NCBI RefSeq assembly: GCF_964340395.1
Contig: NC_135565.1
Coordinates: forward strand, 2,588,001 to 2,652,000
DNA length: 64,000 nucleotides
Source: Glandiceps talaboti
Taxonomy: Eukaryota > Hemichordata > Enteropneusta > Spengelidae
Reading direction: 5' to 3'
Of this stretch, positions 23,808 through 35,259 are shown in pieces. The notes under the pieces are model-generated. The model was not told the DNA's origin. It saw nothing but the letters and a program-made list of their open reading frames with translations, and made no database searches. Numbering within the stretch: the first letter of the stretch is position 1; each line of letters starts with the position of its first letter. Both the position numbers and the translations under genes were made by a program.

Positions 23808-23821
23808 TGCATGCATACATC

Positions 23822-23855
<34 letters not shown>

Positions 23856-23892
23856 TACATACATACATACGTACGTACATACATACATACAT

Positions 23893-23923
<31 letters not shown>

Positions 23924-23993
23924 TACACACATACATACATACATACATACATACATACATACATACATACATACATACATACATACATACATA
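23808..23993. repeat. (CATA)n / (AC)n microsatellite
   Basis: A nearly pure catacata tract with two (AC)n islands and a cgtacgta interruption. It opens several spurious frames. Confidence 0.97.
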
Positions 23994-23999
23994 GTGACA

Positions 24000-26106
24000 G
24001 GTGGATGAATATTATAATTATTGTAAATATTGAAATGGACATAAAGTCACAGAAGTAGGTAGATACTGAGATAAATAACAAATACATAAATATTAAATAA
24101 GTAGCTACACAGATTCATTACAAAAAGTTCCTTTAAAAGTTGGACCATTCCTACCCGAGTTAAGCTTAACTTGCGAGATTTAGTCAAATAATGTTTGGTT
24201 TGTTGCTAATAGTAATACCTTCCATAATCATGATAATCTGTGTCACTGTGACACTTGACACACCTTATAATTCGTATGCGCGGTACTTTTTTAATACAAA
24301 TTTCCTCTTTGAATATCTCTGAAACCGAAATAACAATAATGGAACGTATTGATGTTCAACTACACTTCTTTATAATTTTTGACGATATTTTATACGCTGG
24401 TAAGCGTGATTCCACTTGTTAGCTACATGCCAATTGATATGTACTCTCAATGCACTGTAAACCAGCTAGGCTGTGACCCATACAAAATACCCACTACCCA
24501 GAATCGATGTTAGGTACTTTATTTTTTCTTCTTCAAATTTTGCAATAATCGCAGTTATAACTCATTAACTGTTAATATTGGCCCATTTTCCATGGATGTT
24601 ACGGCTGGACCTGCATATTTGGAATGTTTTACTTCTATCAAGTAATTTTACGACAGAACTTTTTCATTGGATTTGTCCCTGCGCGTGAACCATGGCTCGA
24701 TATATTAGTGGTGGTCTTGTGTCCAAAAAGCTACCACTTTTTCATTTTGGCCCACCAAAACCGAAAAGTCGGTGGTCCATGTGGACCACCACTTAAATTT
24801 TGTTCGTTTTGAGTACTTTGGTGATGGCCTTGTTCAATAAATGACTGAACATCACTTCCGTATTTATTCTTTGATCCTGGCTACAAAGGCCGACTGAGTC
24901 ACTGTACTGCCACTCCCAGCTGTCACTCATCTACTTGCATTTGATAAAAAACCGTTTCACCTATCCCACAAACAAGTAACTTGTATGATTACATTTCCCG
25001 GGTAGCCATGAAACTAATGATAAATATGCAATAGCTACTTATCATATATGACGTTTTGCAATACTATTGGACATCACCATTGGAGATGCCGTAAGACTGA
25101 AAGTATATCATGAATAAATTATGATAATAAAAGTCATCAAATGCCATGCAGTTGTGTAATATTTGCCGAGATTCCACAGATCGTAAGTCTGTGTTTGACT
25201 TATTAGGACCACATGGGAAAGTTCATTTGATGTTTAAAAGTTGAAATTCAGAATATGAGTGGCAGTTTATTTAAGTTTGAATTTAAATGAGTTTGTTCTG
25301 AGGCAAGTGATGTATTGATAGCCCAATCACAGCAAGAAAAACCCTGAAATACAAGCTCAAGTATGTATATCTCTTGCTGTCGCGGTGAGTGGACTTGCGC
25401 TTCTGGCTTGCACTATCACAGAAACAATTTTACCCCTCATATTCAGTTGGCTAAATACGTCAATAATATTGATATTATTGCCATTTTATTGTATTCTGAT
25501 AGAAACCATTCTGATACATATCTCAGGAAACAAGTACCTTGTACATTTGCTATGACCCAGACATAACAGCGAGGTCACAGTGAAATGATCGAGAACTTGA
25601 GAGTGTCCCGGCCCCGTCGTCACCTTAAAAACTGAAAGTGGTGAAGAAATTCTCAGAGAAATGGAAGGTCGCGTAGCTAGTATACTGCAGTGAAAATCTT
25701 TATTGAACATTAACATGGTAAAAACAAATAAAAGTTTCATTTTGCAGTGACCACCACATTTTACTACACATAACCAGCTGTTTTCAATCTCAGGTTTTAG
25801 TTTTAACAACTACACATCCACCTCCAGCAGCAAAAGTAGTACCAGTAGACAAGCATCTGTTGACATTACATAACAGTTCCTTATCAGTAGTTTTTAACCC
25901 CTTCAAATATTTGAATTTGATTAATCACTTAATAACAATGTGAGGAAGTGAGGTCCAACTTTTTAAAAGGGCTTTCAGTCATGTTAATGATACAGATCTC
26001 ATTTCTTATGGAGTATTTGATATTCTGTTCCTATTTCCTATATACTATTTCATTTATACTGATATACATCTGATGGAAAGTTTTTGATTCTAATCATTAT
26101 TCATAC
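24000..26106. other. Probable intron, no exon recognised
   Basis: Lies between the kinesin neck exon and the linking exon. The stalk coiled coil expected after a KIF3 neck was not found here. The 107-codon reverse frame at 25486-25809 has no family resemblance I can name. Confidence 0.45.
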
Positions 26107-26273
26107 CTGCAGTCATCCTTCTTTGTCTCTTCTTTAATGTCACCTGACCACCTCCTCCCTTCTTATCTACCTGTGATTTTGGTCTTACAATCTCATCTTG
26201 GAATTCTCGAAGTAAAGCATCCTTTGGATCCTCGTTAATCTTTGGTTTATTCTTCATGTTCTTGCCATTATAT
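26107..26273 (-). CDS. Kinesin-2 exon: end of motor and neck
   Basis: Reverse-strand exon of 167 bp with a ttctatag acceptor and a gcag|gtatgaat donor. It reads [20 protein letters not shown], then [20 protein letters not shown], and ends in a basic stretch (KKRQRR). KIF3B has [39 protein letters not shown] followed by Gly- and Lys/Arg-rich sequence. Two residues of the ANRA segment are lost. Its phase-2 entry rebuilds the Arg of TLR with either upstream alpha-4 exon. It is the last kinesin-like exon seen; no coiled-coil stalk or tail follows. Confidence 0.85.
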
Positions 26274-26602
26274 CTATAGAAACAGATGAGAAATGAAAGC
26301 TTGTTGAATTGATATCTTTGCATTCAAGATAAATCTAATGATGGGTATTAAGGACTCTAACACTCCACAGGATTTATTAGAAAGCTAGCTAAGAGATAGT
26401 ATCGCTTACTGTATCATGGCATTAGCAAGTTAATTGTGCAAGTGTTACCCAGTAATAGTTATCAAAGACTTAGTATAATGAGCATATATAGTGACACATA
26501 GAGGAGTCAAACCTACATCCCTTTAATTCCACTTGAAGTACTGTAACCAGTTAACGTCTACTGGTACGGTACATTTCATGCAACTCAAGTGAAGTGTTGT
26601 CC

Positions 26603-27221
26603 AGTCCCTATACAGTATTGTTACGATTTATACCTCCACTCACATAGTCTAGTCCCTATACAGTATTGTTACGATTTATACCTCCACTCACATAGTCTAG
26701 TCCCTATACAGTATTGTTACGATTTATACCTCCACTCACAGTCTAGTCCCTATACAGTATTGTTACGATTTATACCTCCACTCACATAGTCTAGTCCCTA
26801 TACAGTATTGTTATGATTTATACCTCCACTCACATAGTCTAGTCCCTATACAGTATTGTTACGAGTTATACCTCCACTCACATAGTCTAGTCCCTATACA
26901 GTATTGTTATGATTTATACCTCCACTCACATAGTCTAGTCCCTATACAGTATTGTTACGATTTATACCTCCACTCACATAGTCTAGTCCCTATACAGTAT
27001 TGTTATGATTTATACCTCCACTCACATAGTCTAGTCCCTATACAGTATTGTTATGATTTATACCTCCACTCACGATAGTCTAGTTCCTATACAGTATTGT
27101 TACCATTTACATATCCACTCACATAGTCTAGTTCCTTTACACTAGCTATCATTACCATTTACATATCCACTCACATAGCTATACACTAGCTATCATTACC
27201 ATTTACATATCCACTCACAGT
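26603..27221. repeat. 48-bp minisatellite, about 11 units plus degenerate ones
   Basis: The unit agtccctatacagtattgtt, then acgatttatacctccactca and catagtct, repeats from 26603. The last copies, after 27085, are diverged (accatttacatatccactca). The array lies in the intron between the neck and alpha-4 exons, just upstream of the neck exon in transcript terms. Confidence 0.95.
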
Positions 27222-27429
27222 ATAGTCAAAGTCCTTACTGTAGTCTGTAGAAGTCCTTACTGTAGAAGTCCTGAGATGCATGAGATGCAATTTAAAATTC
27301 ATCCACAACCACCCACACAGTCCTTAACATCATGTCTTTGTTAATCAATCACAAATTCTAACAATATACCACAGTCTCTAATAAAGTTTAAGAGAGTAGT
27401 AAATAGGCGGGTTTGTGTATTTATATTGA

Positions 27430-28030
27430 CACTGGTTTGCACTGAAAAACGCCCGTTTTCGGTAATATAAGTCTGATATTTTTGAAATTGCCAGATGTTG
27501 CCCTCTCCAAAAATATAAACTATTTAAAAAACAATTGAAAATTGGTCAAGTTATGACACCTATAACTTCGGACAAAGGTTAGGGATTTTGAGAATGTGTG
27601 AACCTTGTATATTGACACTGACAGGTGCCGAAAAACGTCCTTTTTTGGTAATATAAATCGGTTTTCAGTGGTGAGCACTGCTATTTTTGAAATTGTCAGA
27701 TGTTGCCCTTTCCAAAAATATAAACTATTTAAAAAACCAATTGAAAATTGGTCAAGTTATGACACCTATAAAAACGGAAAGATTGAACTCATAAAACCTG
27801 TGGGCTACTGGGTAGATTATGGTGAATCTACTATACATTTGCATGGCAAGGCTACTGGGTCTGTCTGTGTACAAGCACCCTATAGAAACCAATAGATTTT
27901 ACCTTCTAATATTCTCAGTGGTGATCCTTTATTTATCCTACTATGTTACAGGAGCAGTAATTTGGTTAGAGGAAAATATAGGAAGACCTGTGGGCTAGTC
28001 GGTAGATTATGGTGAATCTACTATCTTTAG
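27430..28030. repeat. Two duplicated intronic segments
   Basis: A 130-bp segment (gaaaaacg.cc.tttt.ggtaatataa to ggtcaagttatgacacctat) occurs near 27440-27570 and again at 27628-27770. A second phrase (acctgtgggcta, then ggtagattatggtgaatcta) occurs at 27797 and 27984. Together they suggest a tandem or interleaved duplication of about 190 bp. No coding. Confidence 0.65.
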
Positions 28031-28293
28031 CGTTTATTTGGGCAGTTATGTAATATCTAAATATGGTATATTTGTCAGCTCAGGATGCTACTTACACACT
28101 GTTTACATCACTATAGCTGCTGGGGTTCACTGATTGGATGAAGAACCTTTTTAGCTGATTGAGAGACTTTGGCCTGACATGATTTAGTTAAAGACCACAT
28201 TAGCTTCCAGACTAACTTGAAGTGTACCTCTCTCTCCTCATGCCAGGTGAGAATCTTAAGCCAACTGATTAAGCTTAGAAAACTATCACATAC

Positions 28294-28514
28294 CTCAATG
28301 TTGTCAGAGATTCATCATACTTGTATCTAGCAGGACCAATATTAGCTACCATCACTTTCTTGACATTACTACCTAAAGAATCTTGAAGTCTGGTCAATTT
28401 GGAATCACGATATGGAATGTGTGTACTCTTGCCATCAACTAGAGTAGCTGAGGTTACGTTATCCAACGCTGCCAAAGGCAAATTAATTTTTGTTGCTTCT
28501 TTCGAACGTTCTCC
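28294..28514 (-). CDS. Kinesin-2 exon beta-1: alpha-4 to beta-8 region
   Basis: Reverse-strand exon of 221 bp with a attttcag acceptor and a gag|gtatgtga donor, entering in phase 0 and leaving in phase 2. It reads [20 protein letters not shown], then [20 protein letters not shown] and [23 protein letters not shown]3B reads [20 protein letters not shown]...KLTRLLQDSLGG. A residue is gained before LVDGKS and one Leu is lost in LTRLLQ, both as in-frame indels. The motif [11 protein letters not shown] that marks kinesins is intact. Confidence 0.9.
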
Positions 28515-28795
28515 CTGAAAATTAAGATACAAAAAGCACAAAACTCTTTGAAAAGTCTATTCACTGGACAAACCATTGACTGCTTAGTATCAGTATCCAA
28601 CTGTGATAAGGTCCTAAAATGTTCAAGTACTTTACTGTACAAGTGAATTAAGTACATTGTAAACTTGGAAACCAATACTACTAATCTATCAACATGCAAC
28701 ATCTATGTAAACATTATCATTGTTTAATTTGTTGAATTGGCTGTAAAAAGAAACACAAATTTAAAGTGAAAACACAGTAATTAGATACTACTTAC

Positions 28796-28862
28796 CTCTC
28801 TACATTCTAATGTAAGGAATACAGCATGGGAATTAGAACTGTGCTCATTCATGTTAGTTGCA
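28796..28862 (-). CDS. Kinesin-2 exon beta-1: switch I
   Basis: Reverse-strand exon of 67 bp with a poly-T cag acceptor and a gag|gtaagtag donor, phase 2 in and phase 0 out. It reads ATNMNEHSSNSHAVFLTLEC then RE. Kinesins have NxxSSRSH in switch I; here the Arg is Asn (SSNSH). In active motors that Arg makes the salt bridge with the Glu of switch II, which this gene also lacks. Confidence 0.9.
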
Positions 28863-29099
28863 CTGAAAAAAAAATGAACGTTCATTTTAAGTTATTATAT
28901 TGTCTTTATATCTCTTTTAACCATAATGGCTAATGCAAACATTGTTGGATTACAATTACATGATGTTATCAGTGGAGCTACAGGGATTTACAGGTACTAA
29001 ACACGATTATGCTCTTGGTGCAGAACTAACTTTTAATATAGCTCTGCCTGCCAGACAGCTCTTTTTAGCACAACTGAACTGATATGATAATGTTCAGAA

Positions 29100-29960
29100 A
29101 TGCTATAGGCAATTGGCAAAGTGTCTGTCTGTCTGTCTGTCTGGATCAATCATTCAATCGATCAATCATTCAACCTAATGACAAATCAATCAATAAATCG
29201 ATTGATTGATCAATCGATAAATCAATTACATGCTCGCTGATCCCTGGTGTACAACATGTGCAGACCGGGTATTTTGTGGAATGTGGGTAACTATGGGACC
29301 AAATATTTCCCTCAAAATAGGGGATGACCTTTGACCTTAGAATTTAATTATTATGCACATGTCTAATTCTAGGCAACCCAATAGGGCTGGGGATGCAGTT
29401 TTTGGTTTAAATGGTGTACTATAGAACCAATTTCATCCCCCCTCCCCTCAGAAAAATGGGGGATGATCTTTGACCTACCTCTAAATATCTCACATGGTAT
29501 TTGGTGGAATGTAGGCAACTATGAGACCAAAATTTTTTCCCCAAATTTGAGGATGGAATTTGACCTACTTTCATGTATCCCATCATCTACAACTTGATGT
29601 GTGCATGCAGGCGGAACGTCTCGAAACCTGTGACATATGCTGCTATACAGCTATATTTTTTAGCTTAAGATTTTTTTTACCAAAAACCACATTTTTTTAC
29701 CTAAATCAGACAGACAGACAGACAGACAAGCACTTAGTGATGCCTATAGCACTACTGAACCTTATGTGTTCAGCAGTATTTGACTTTAAGTTGTTTACAC
29801 ACATCCACAGACAGACAGACAGACACACAGACAGACAGACAAAGAGAGACAGATAGTGATACCTTTCGCACTACTGAACCTTATCTGTCCAGCAGTATTT
29901 GACTTTAAGTTGTTTCCACACATCCACACAGACAGACACTTAGCAATGCCTTTAGCTCTA
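29100..29960 (+). repeat. SINE-like repeat with tcaatcaatc and (ACAG)n tracts
   Basis: The order is (gtct)n, (atca)n, then sentences such as tttgtggaatgtgggtaact, ggggatgacctttgacc, gcaggcggaacgtctc, accaaaaaccacattttttt, and several (ACAG)n blocks. Each ACAG block is followed by 'actgaacctta.ctgttcagcagtatttgactttaag'. It recurs at 31590-32440, 36210-36545 and 38485-38820, and shorter pieces lie at 57515-57590 and 60290-60320. Confidence 0.75.
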
Positions 29961-30012
29961 CTGAATCTTATCAGTTCAGCAGTATTTGACTTTAAGTTGT
30001 TTACACACATCA

Positions 30013-30043
<31 letters not shown>

Positions 30044-30204
30044 CATAGACACTTAACCATGCCTTTTTTGCTGATTGAGAGACTTTGGCCAGACATCATT
30101 TAGTTAGAGATCACATTAGTTTCCAGACTAACTTGAAGTGTACCTCTCTCTCCTCATGCCAGGTGAGAAGCCAACTGATTAAGCTAAAGAAAACTATCAC
30201 ATAC

Positions 30205-30425
30205 CTCAATGTTGTCAGAGATTCATCATAGTTGTATCTAGCAGGACCGATATTAGCTACCATCTCTTTCTTGACATTACCACCTAAAGAATCTTTAAGT
30301 CTGGTCAATTTGGAATCACGATATGGAATGTGTGTACTCTTGCCATCAACTAGAGTAGCTGAGGTTACGTTATCCAATGCTGCCAAAGGCAAATTAATTT
30401 TTGTTGCTTCTTTCGAACGTTCTCC
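30205..30425 (-). CDS. Kinesin-2 exon beta-2: alpha-4 to beta-8 region
   Basis: Second copy of the 28294-28514 exon with the same splice sites, length and phases. Differences include [19 protein letters not shown] for [19 protein letters not shown] and YNYDE for YKYDE. YNYDE and GG match typical KIF3 proteins, so each copy has kept some ancestral residues that the other lost. Confidence 0.9.
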
Positions 30426-30709
30426 CTGAAAATTAAGATACAAAAAGCACAAAACTCTTTGAAAAGTCTATTCACTGGACAAACCATTGACTGCTTAGTA
30501 TCAGTATCCAACTGTGATAATAAGGTCCTAAAATGTTCAAGTACTTTACTGTACAAGTGAATTAAGTACATTGTAAACTTGGAAACCAATACTACTAATC
30601 TATCAACATGCAACATCTATGTAAACATTATCATTGTTTAATTTGTTGAATTGGCTGTAAAAAGAAACACAAATTTAAAGTGAAAACACAGTAATTAGAT
30701 ACTACTTAC

Positions 30710-30776
30710 CTCTCTACATTCTAATGTAAGGAATACAGCATGGGAATTAGAACTGTGCTCATTCATGTTAGTTGCA
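30710..30776 (-). CDS. Kinesin-2 exon beta-2: switch I
   Basis: Second copy of the 28796-28862 exon, identical at the protein level including the SSNSH change. The change therefore predates the duplication. Confidence 0.9.
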
Positions 30777-30866
30777 CTGAAAAAAAAATGAACGTTCATT
30801 TTAAATTATTATATTGTCTTTATATCTCTTTTAACCATAATGGCTAATGCAAACATTATTGGATTT

Positions 30867-31424
30867 TATATTATAGCATTACCAATTCCAGTGAATTTTG
30901 TGACGTCATCGCTGTACATTATTACTGATAATGTACTCCGTTATTGGGCATTGCGGCCCCGGAACGAGCATAACAATACAAGCTTATTTGTTCTGTTTCT
31001 TCATACGACTAGGCCCGTATTTTTTCGAAATGTATGTCGTTACTTATGATTGTCATTTCCACTGTTTAAAAATACAACGCATTCATGAAACAAATTTGTG
31101 TTCACAGCAGTTCATTAGAGTGTATATGTGTGTGTACGTGTACGTACGTGTGTCGCTATGATTAGTATTCAGCTTCCGGGCCGAACATGGCAGACGACGT
31201 TCAGCGCTGTGTATATTATACGTTGTTTTGCGTTTCTCGGTCTACAAATTCACTGGAATTGGCAAAACTATAAAATAATAACAATAATGTACGTCCTCCC
31301 AGTCCATAATGGACTCAAGCAAACTTTGCACTCCATAATGGGCTCGGCTGTCGCCTCGCCCATTATGTCGTTCAAAGTTTGCTTTCGTCCATTATGGGCT
31401 GGGAGGGCGTACATTATTGTTTAA
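30867..31424 (+). mobile_element. 558-bp promoter-like hairpin element, copy 1
   Basis: It is nearly identical to 54486-55039. It is absent from the paralogous position in unit beta-1 (near 28950), so it inserted after that duplication. It begins tatattatagcattaccaat and ends gtacattattgtttaa. It contains TGACGTCA (30901-30908), an attgggca CCAAT-like word, cttccgggc followed by an ATG with a 28-codon frame, and a terminal hairpin at 31288-31413. No clear target duplication. Confidence 0.8.
31288..31413. repeat. Long imperfect hairpin within the element
   Basis: Arms of about 55 bases (gtacgtcctcccagtccata ... ccataatgggc) pair with gcccattatgtcgttcaaag ... ctgggagggcgtac around a loop of about 14 bases (tcggctgtcgcctc). 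The second copy of the element has the same hairpin at 54903-55028. Confidence 0.9.
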
Positions 31425-32176
31425 ACAATTACTTTATGTTATCAGTGGAGCTACAGGGATTTACAGGTACTAAACACGATTATGCTCTTGGTGCAGGACT
31501 AACTTTTAATATAGCTCTGCCTGCCAGACAGCTCTTTTTAGCACAACTGAACTGATATGATAATGTTCAGAAATGCTATAGGCAATTGGCAAAGTGTCTG
31601 ACTGTCTGGATCAATCATTCTTTCAATCAATCAATCAATCATTCAACCTAATGACAAATCAATCAATAAATCGATTGATTGATCAATCGATAAATCAATT
31701 ACATGCTCGCTGATCCCTGGTGTACAACATGTGCAGACTGGGTATTTTGTGGAATGTGGGTAACTATGGGACCAAATATTTCCCTCAAAATAGGGGATGA
31801 CCTTTGACCTTAGAATTTAATTATTATGCACATGTCTAATTCTAGGCAACCCAATAGGGCTGGGGATGCAGTTTTTGGTTTAAATGGTGTACTATAGAAC
31901 CAATTTCATCCCCCCTCCCCTCAAAAAAATGGGGGATGATCTTTGACCTACCTCTAAATATCTCACATGGTATTTGGTGGAATGTAGGTAACTATGAGAC
32001 CAAAATTTTTTCCCCAAATTTGAGGATGGAATTTGACCTACTTTCACGTATCCTATCATCTACAACTTGATGTGTGCATGCAGGCGGAACGTCTCAAAAC
32101 CTGTGACTGCATGCTATACAGCTATATTTTTTAGCTTAAGTTTTTTTACCAAAAACCACATTTTTTTACCTAAATC

Positions 32177-32213
<37 letters not shown>

Positions 32214-32440
32214 GTCACTTAGTGATGCCTATAGCACTACTGAACCTTATGTGTTCAGCAGTATTTGACTTTAAGTTGTTTCCACACATCCACACAGACA
32301 GACACTTAGCAATGCCTTTAGCTCTACTGAATCTTATCAGTTCAGCAGTATTTGACTTTAAATTGTTTACACACATCCATAGACAGACAGACAGATAGAC
32401 AGACAGACAGACAGAGATAGACAGACACATAGACACTTAA

Positions 32441-34348
32441 GGGACCGGTCAGTTTCTTTGGCCTGGGGGGGGGGGGTGGATTGGTAGGGGGGTCACCCTG
32501 TTTTTGAAATTGGCAGTAGGGGGGGTCATGCTGTTTTGAAAATTATTTATTAGTTCAAACCTAACTATACATATTCATATACATGTACCGGTATTACCTA
32601 CCTACCACACTAGTTACAGAACATGTCATGTAAATACTTGGCTGTTTCACAATCAATGCTTCGCTTATATTGCAGTTTGGGGCAAAAGTGAACTTGAAGG
32701 TTTCGTAATGGTAATTTTCATAGATAGTTTATAAATGAAGTTAATCTAAATTGTTCTACTCGTCATGCTATTGACACTACAAATCACCACATCTCATCAG
32801 ATTCCAGTTACTATTATACACTAGGTATATGACCATTTAAAGTTCTCTAACATACCGGTGACTTTATTATACATGCAATATTAATGCCCCTATATACTAA
32901 TGTTACGTGTCCATTTTATGTGATATGAGAAACTTATTTAAAAACGTTTTACATTAGCTTTTCGAAGCTTGGAAATATTACCTCAAAGGTTATGAATAAC
33001 CTAAACATTGCCTTAGTATCTCAAGCAAAAAACTCCAGATCTGCCAGGGGGAAAACCCCAAGGACTCCCTCACCCCCAGAGGTCACTCATACATTCAACC
33101 AACAATCAGATGCACCAACAACCTTTTCACTGTCATAATGGTATTAAACTTTTCTTAAATATTTTCACCCTATTCTAATTTGATATGATATTGTCTTTTC
33201 AAGATCTGAAACGTTTGCCAAGATAGTCTAAAATTGCCTTAAACTCCAAATCTCCCCTACCAATGTTACTACCATTAGATGTGCTGACCTACATGTATAT
33301 AATGATGCCATTTAAACTTTTTAAGAACATATTTCAACCCTTAGTGTAAGTTATAAAGAATAGTTTCTGATACTTGCTGTCTTGTAAAGCATGGATTAAG
33401 TTATTGCTTGAAAGGGTCTGAATAGCCTAAATATTGGCTTTAAGAGTAAAAATCCTCCAGGGTTTCTAGAGGGAGACCCCCCTCAGACCCCCCACATGAG
33501 GTGTACACATCCCAGTCTCAAGCTCTTCCCCTCTTACTGTCAAGACGCTATCAAAGTATATTTCAAAAGTATTTCAACCCTATGTATATAGTTGCTTTTA
33601 ACATGTTAATTGGTGTTGTCTTGTAAGGCTTGGAAATTATTGTCTGAAAGGGTCTGAATAGTCTCAAAATTGACTTTTCAGAGTTAAAAACCTCCAGGGC
33701 TTCTAGGGGGAGACCCCCTAGGACCCCCCTCCCACATGAGGTGTACACATCCTAGTCAAGAGATCTTCCCCTACCTCTTACTGTCAAGATCCTATCAAAA
33801 ACTATATTTCAAAAATATTTCAACCTTATGTAGTTGCATTTTACATGTTGGTGCTGTCTTGTAAAGCTTGCAAATTATTTTCTGAAAATATCTGAATAGT
33901 CTCAAAATTGACTTTTCAGAGTTAAAAACCTCCTGGGCTTCTAGGGGGAGACCCCCTAGGACCCCCATAAGAGACGTACATATTCCCTTCTCAAGCTTTC
34001 CTACCTTTCACTGCCAAGATGCTATTAAACTCCTTTTCGAATATATTTACCCTGTGTAGTCAATAATTATAAATATGATAGTGCTAACCCGGGATCTTAT
34101 AAAGTAGATGCAAGACAGTCAAGCAGTCCACACTGAGTCACGATAAAAAAATACCTGTCATGCAAATATTATATATGGGGGAGGGGGGGGGGGGTCATTA
34201 TGTTTTAGAATTAAGTGATAGGGGGGTCAGCCTGTTTTTGGTTTTACAGATAGGTGGGGTCAGTGACTTTTTATCTGCCCGATTTAAGAATCCACCGTAG
34301 CCCCCCCCCCCCCCCCCCCCCCCCCGGCTGGAGAAACTGACCGGTTCC
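32441..34348. mobile_element. 1.9-kb TIR transposon with TAA target duplication
   Basis: It begins GGGACCGGTCAGTTTC and ends GAAACTGACCGGTTCC, imperfect inverted repeats, each next to long G or C runs. TAA flanks both sides (32438-32440 and 34349-34351). The paralogous empty sites at 36541-36551, 38816-38826 and 30050-30060 read acttaaccatgcc with a single TAA. A TWA target is typical of PIF/Harbinger elements. Inside are about four modules of 225 bp. No transposase is encoded, so it depends on a partner. Confidence 0.85.
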
Positions 34349-34499
34349 TAACCATGCCTCATGTACTACTGAACCTTATCAGTTTAGTTGTGCTAACAAA
34401 AATTACTTCATTATTGTTTTTCTAGACAACACAATGTGAAACAACAAAGACCAAGTTCATTGCTTGTAATTCAATGAGAATAACAAGAAGCTTGCTTAC

Positions 34500-34579
34500 C
34501 CAACAGTTCTGTTCTGATTACCTACATTCACCACATGCTCAATTTCTGTCACACTTTTTGTATCAAATGAGATGGGATC
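34500..34579 (-). CDS. Kinesin-2 exon A3: NVGNQNR
   Basis: Reverse-strand exon of 80 bp with an atttacag acceptor and a tgg|gtaagcaa donor, phase 0 in and phase 2 out. It reads [20 protein letters not shown] then NQNRTV. KIF3B has [27 protein letters not shown]. This copy has FDTK where B and C keep FVTK. Confidence 0.9.
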
Positions 34580-35050
34580 CTGTAAATAAATGAAAAAAAC
34601 AGTGAGAACAAATAACATTACATAAATCCATCAAATATTACAGTTATGATTTTTCAATTTAAGTGTTTTTAAACAGATAATAATGCATATAAATATGACT
34701 TTATAGCTACATATACTTTGGTTTTACAGCTTTGAACGCCATGATAATTGCTTTATATTAAATCTACACTAGCTGAAACAAGAAATGTTTTTTTTAAAGA
34801 TGTTTTGCCGGAAGTAATGACTTTCATACTCGTAACATACACTTTCAACAATATTGAACAAACTATGGGTAATTATACATGTAGATGTATACATTTATGA
34901 TATTACAGTGAATCCCATCAAACTGATGTTTGGGTCTGTACCCTAAAATCAATCAACAAACATGATCCTGATATCAAACAATAATGTCCCACTTGCAGCT
35001 AGTGCAGTTTGCAAGTTGAAAAGTTAAACTATTTTACTCTAAATACTCAC

Positions 35051-35259
35051 CATAACATAAACACCAGTATCTGGTCGTTTTTTCAATTCTAACATTTCCT
35101 TCTGGACTTTGGAAAGCAAATCACTGATCTTGTCCTGATAGATCTCCAAGTATGATGCTCTCACTAAATACTGCGGATTTTCTGACTGGGATATGTGTGT
35201 ACATATGTGGTCAAAGGAATCTGGAATCAAATCTCGGAGGTCTGGATCACTCCATACAC
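35051..35259 (-). CDS. Kinesin-2 exon A2: [10 protein letters not shown]
   Basis: Reverse-strand exon of 209 bp with a gattcag acceptor and an atg|gtgagtat donor. It reads [20 protein letters not shown], then [20 protein letters not shown] and ends [11 protein letters not shown]. It aligns without gaps to KIF3B ([47 protein letters not shown]). Enters in phase 1 and leaves in phase 0. Confidence 0.92.

Larger units (their letters stand above)
28147..30062. repeat. Tandem duplication unit beta-1 (1.9 kb)
   Basis: From gctgattgagagactttggc to ...gacacttaaccatgcc this unit is repeated, with a few percent difference, from 30063 to about 34355. The second copy carries two transposon insertions. 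It contains one switch I exon, one alpha-4 exon and a SINE-like (ACAG)n repeat at its end. Confidence 0.9.

Noticed and set aside
25486-25809. 107-codon reverse frame
   Set aside because: Composition and motifs match nothing I recognise, and no splice sites keep it in phase with the kinesin or kinase exons.
26589-26789. 66-codon repeat-peptide frame
   Set aside because: It is a translation of the 48-bp minisatellite.
29560-30056. Frames rich in Thr-Asp-Arg-Gln or Cys-Leu-Ser-Val
   Set aside because: They translate (ACAG)n microsatellites of the SINE-like repeat.
31128-31424. 98-codon frame conserved in two copies (also 54743-55039)
   Set aside because: It is conserved only because the whole element is duplicated. 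The frame runs through the hairpin arms and shows no domain.
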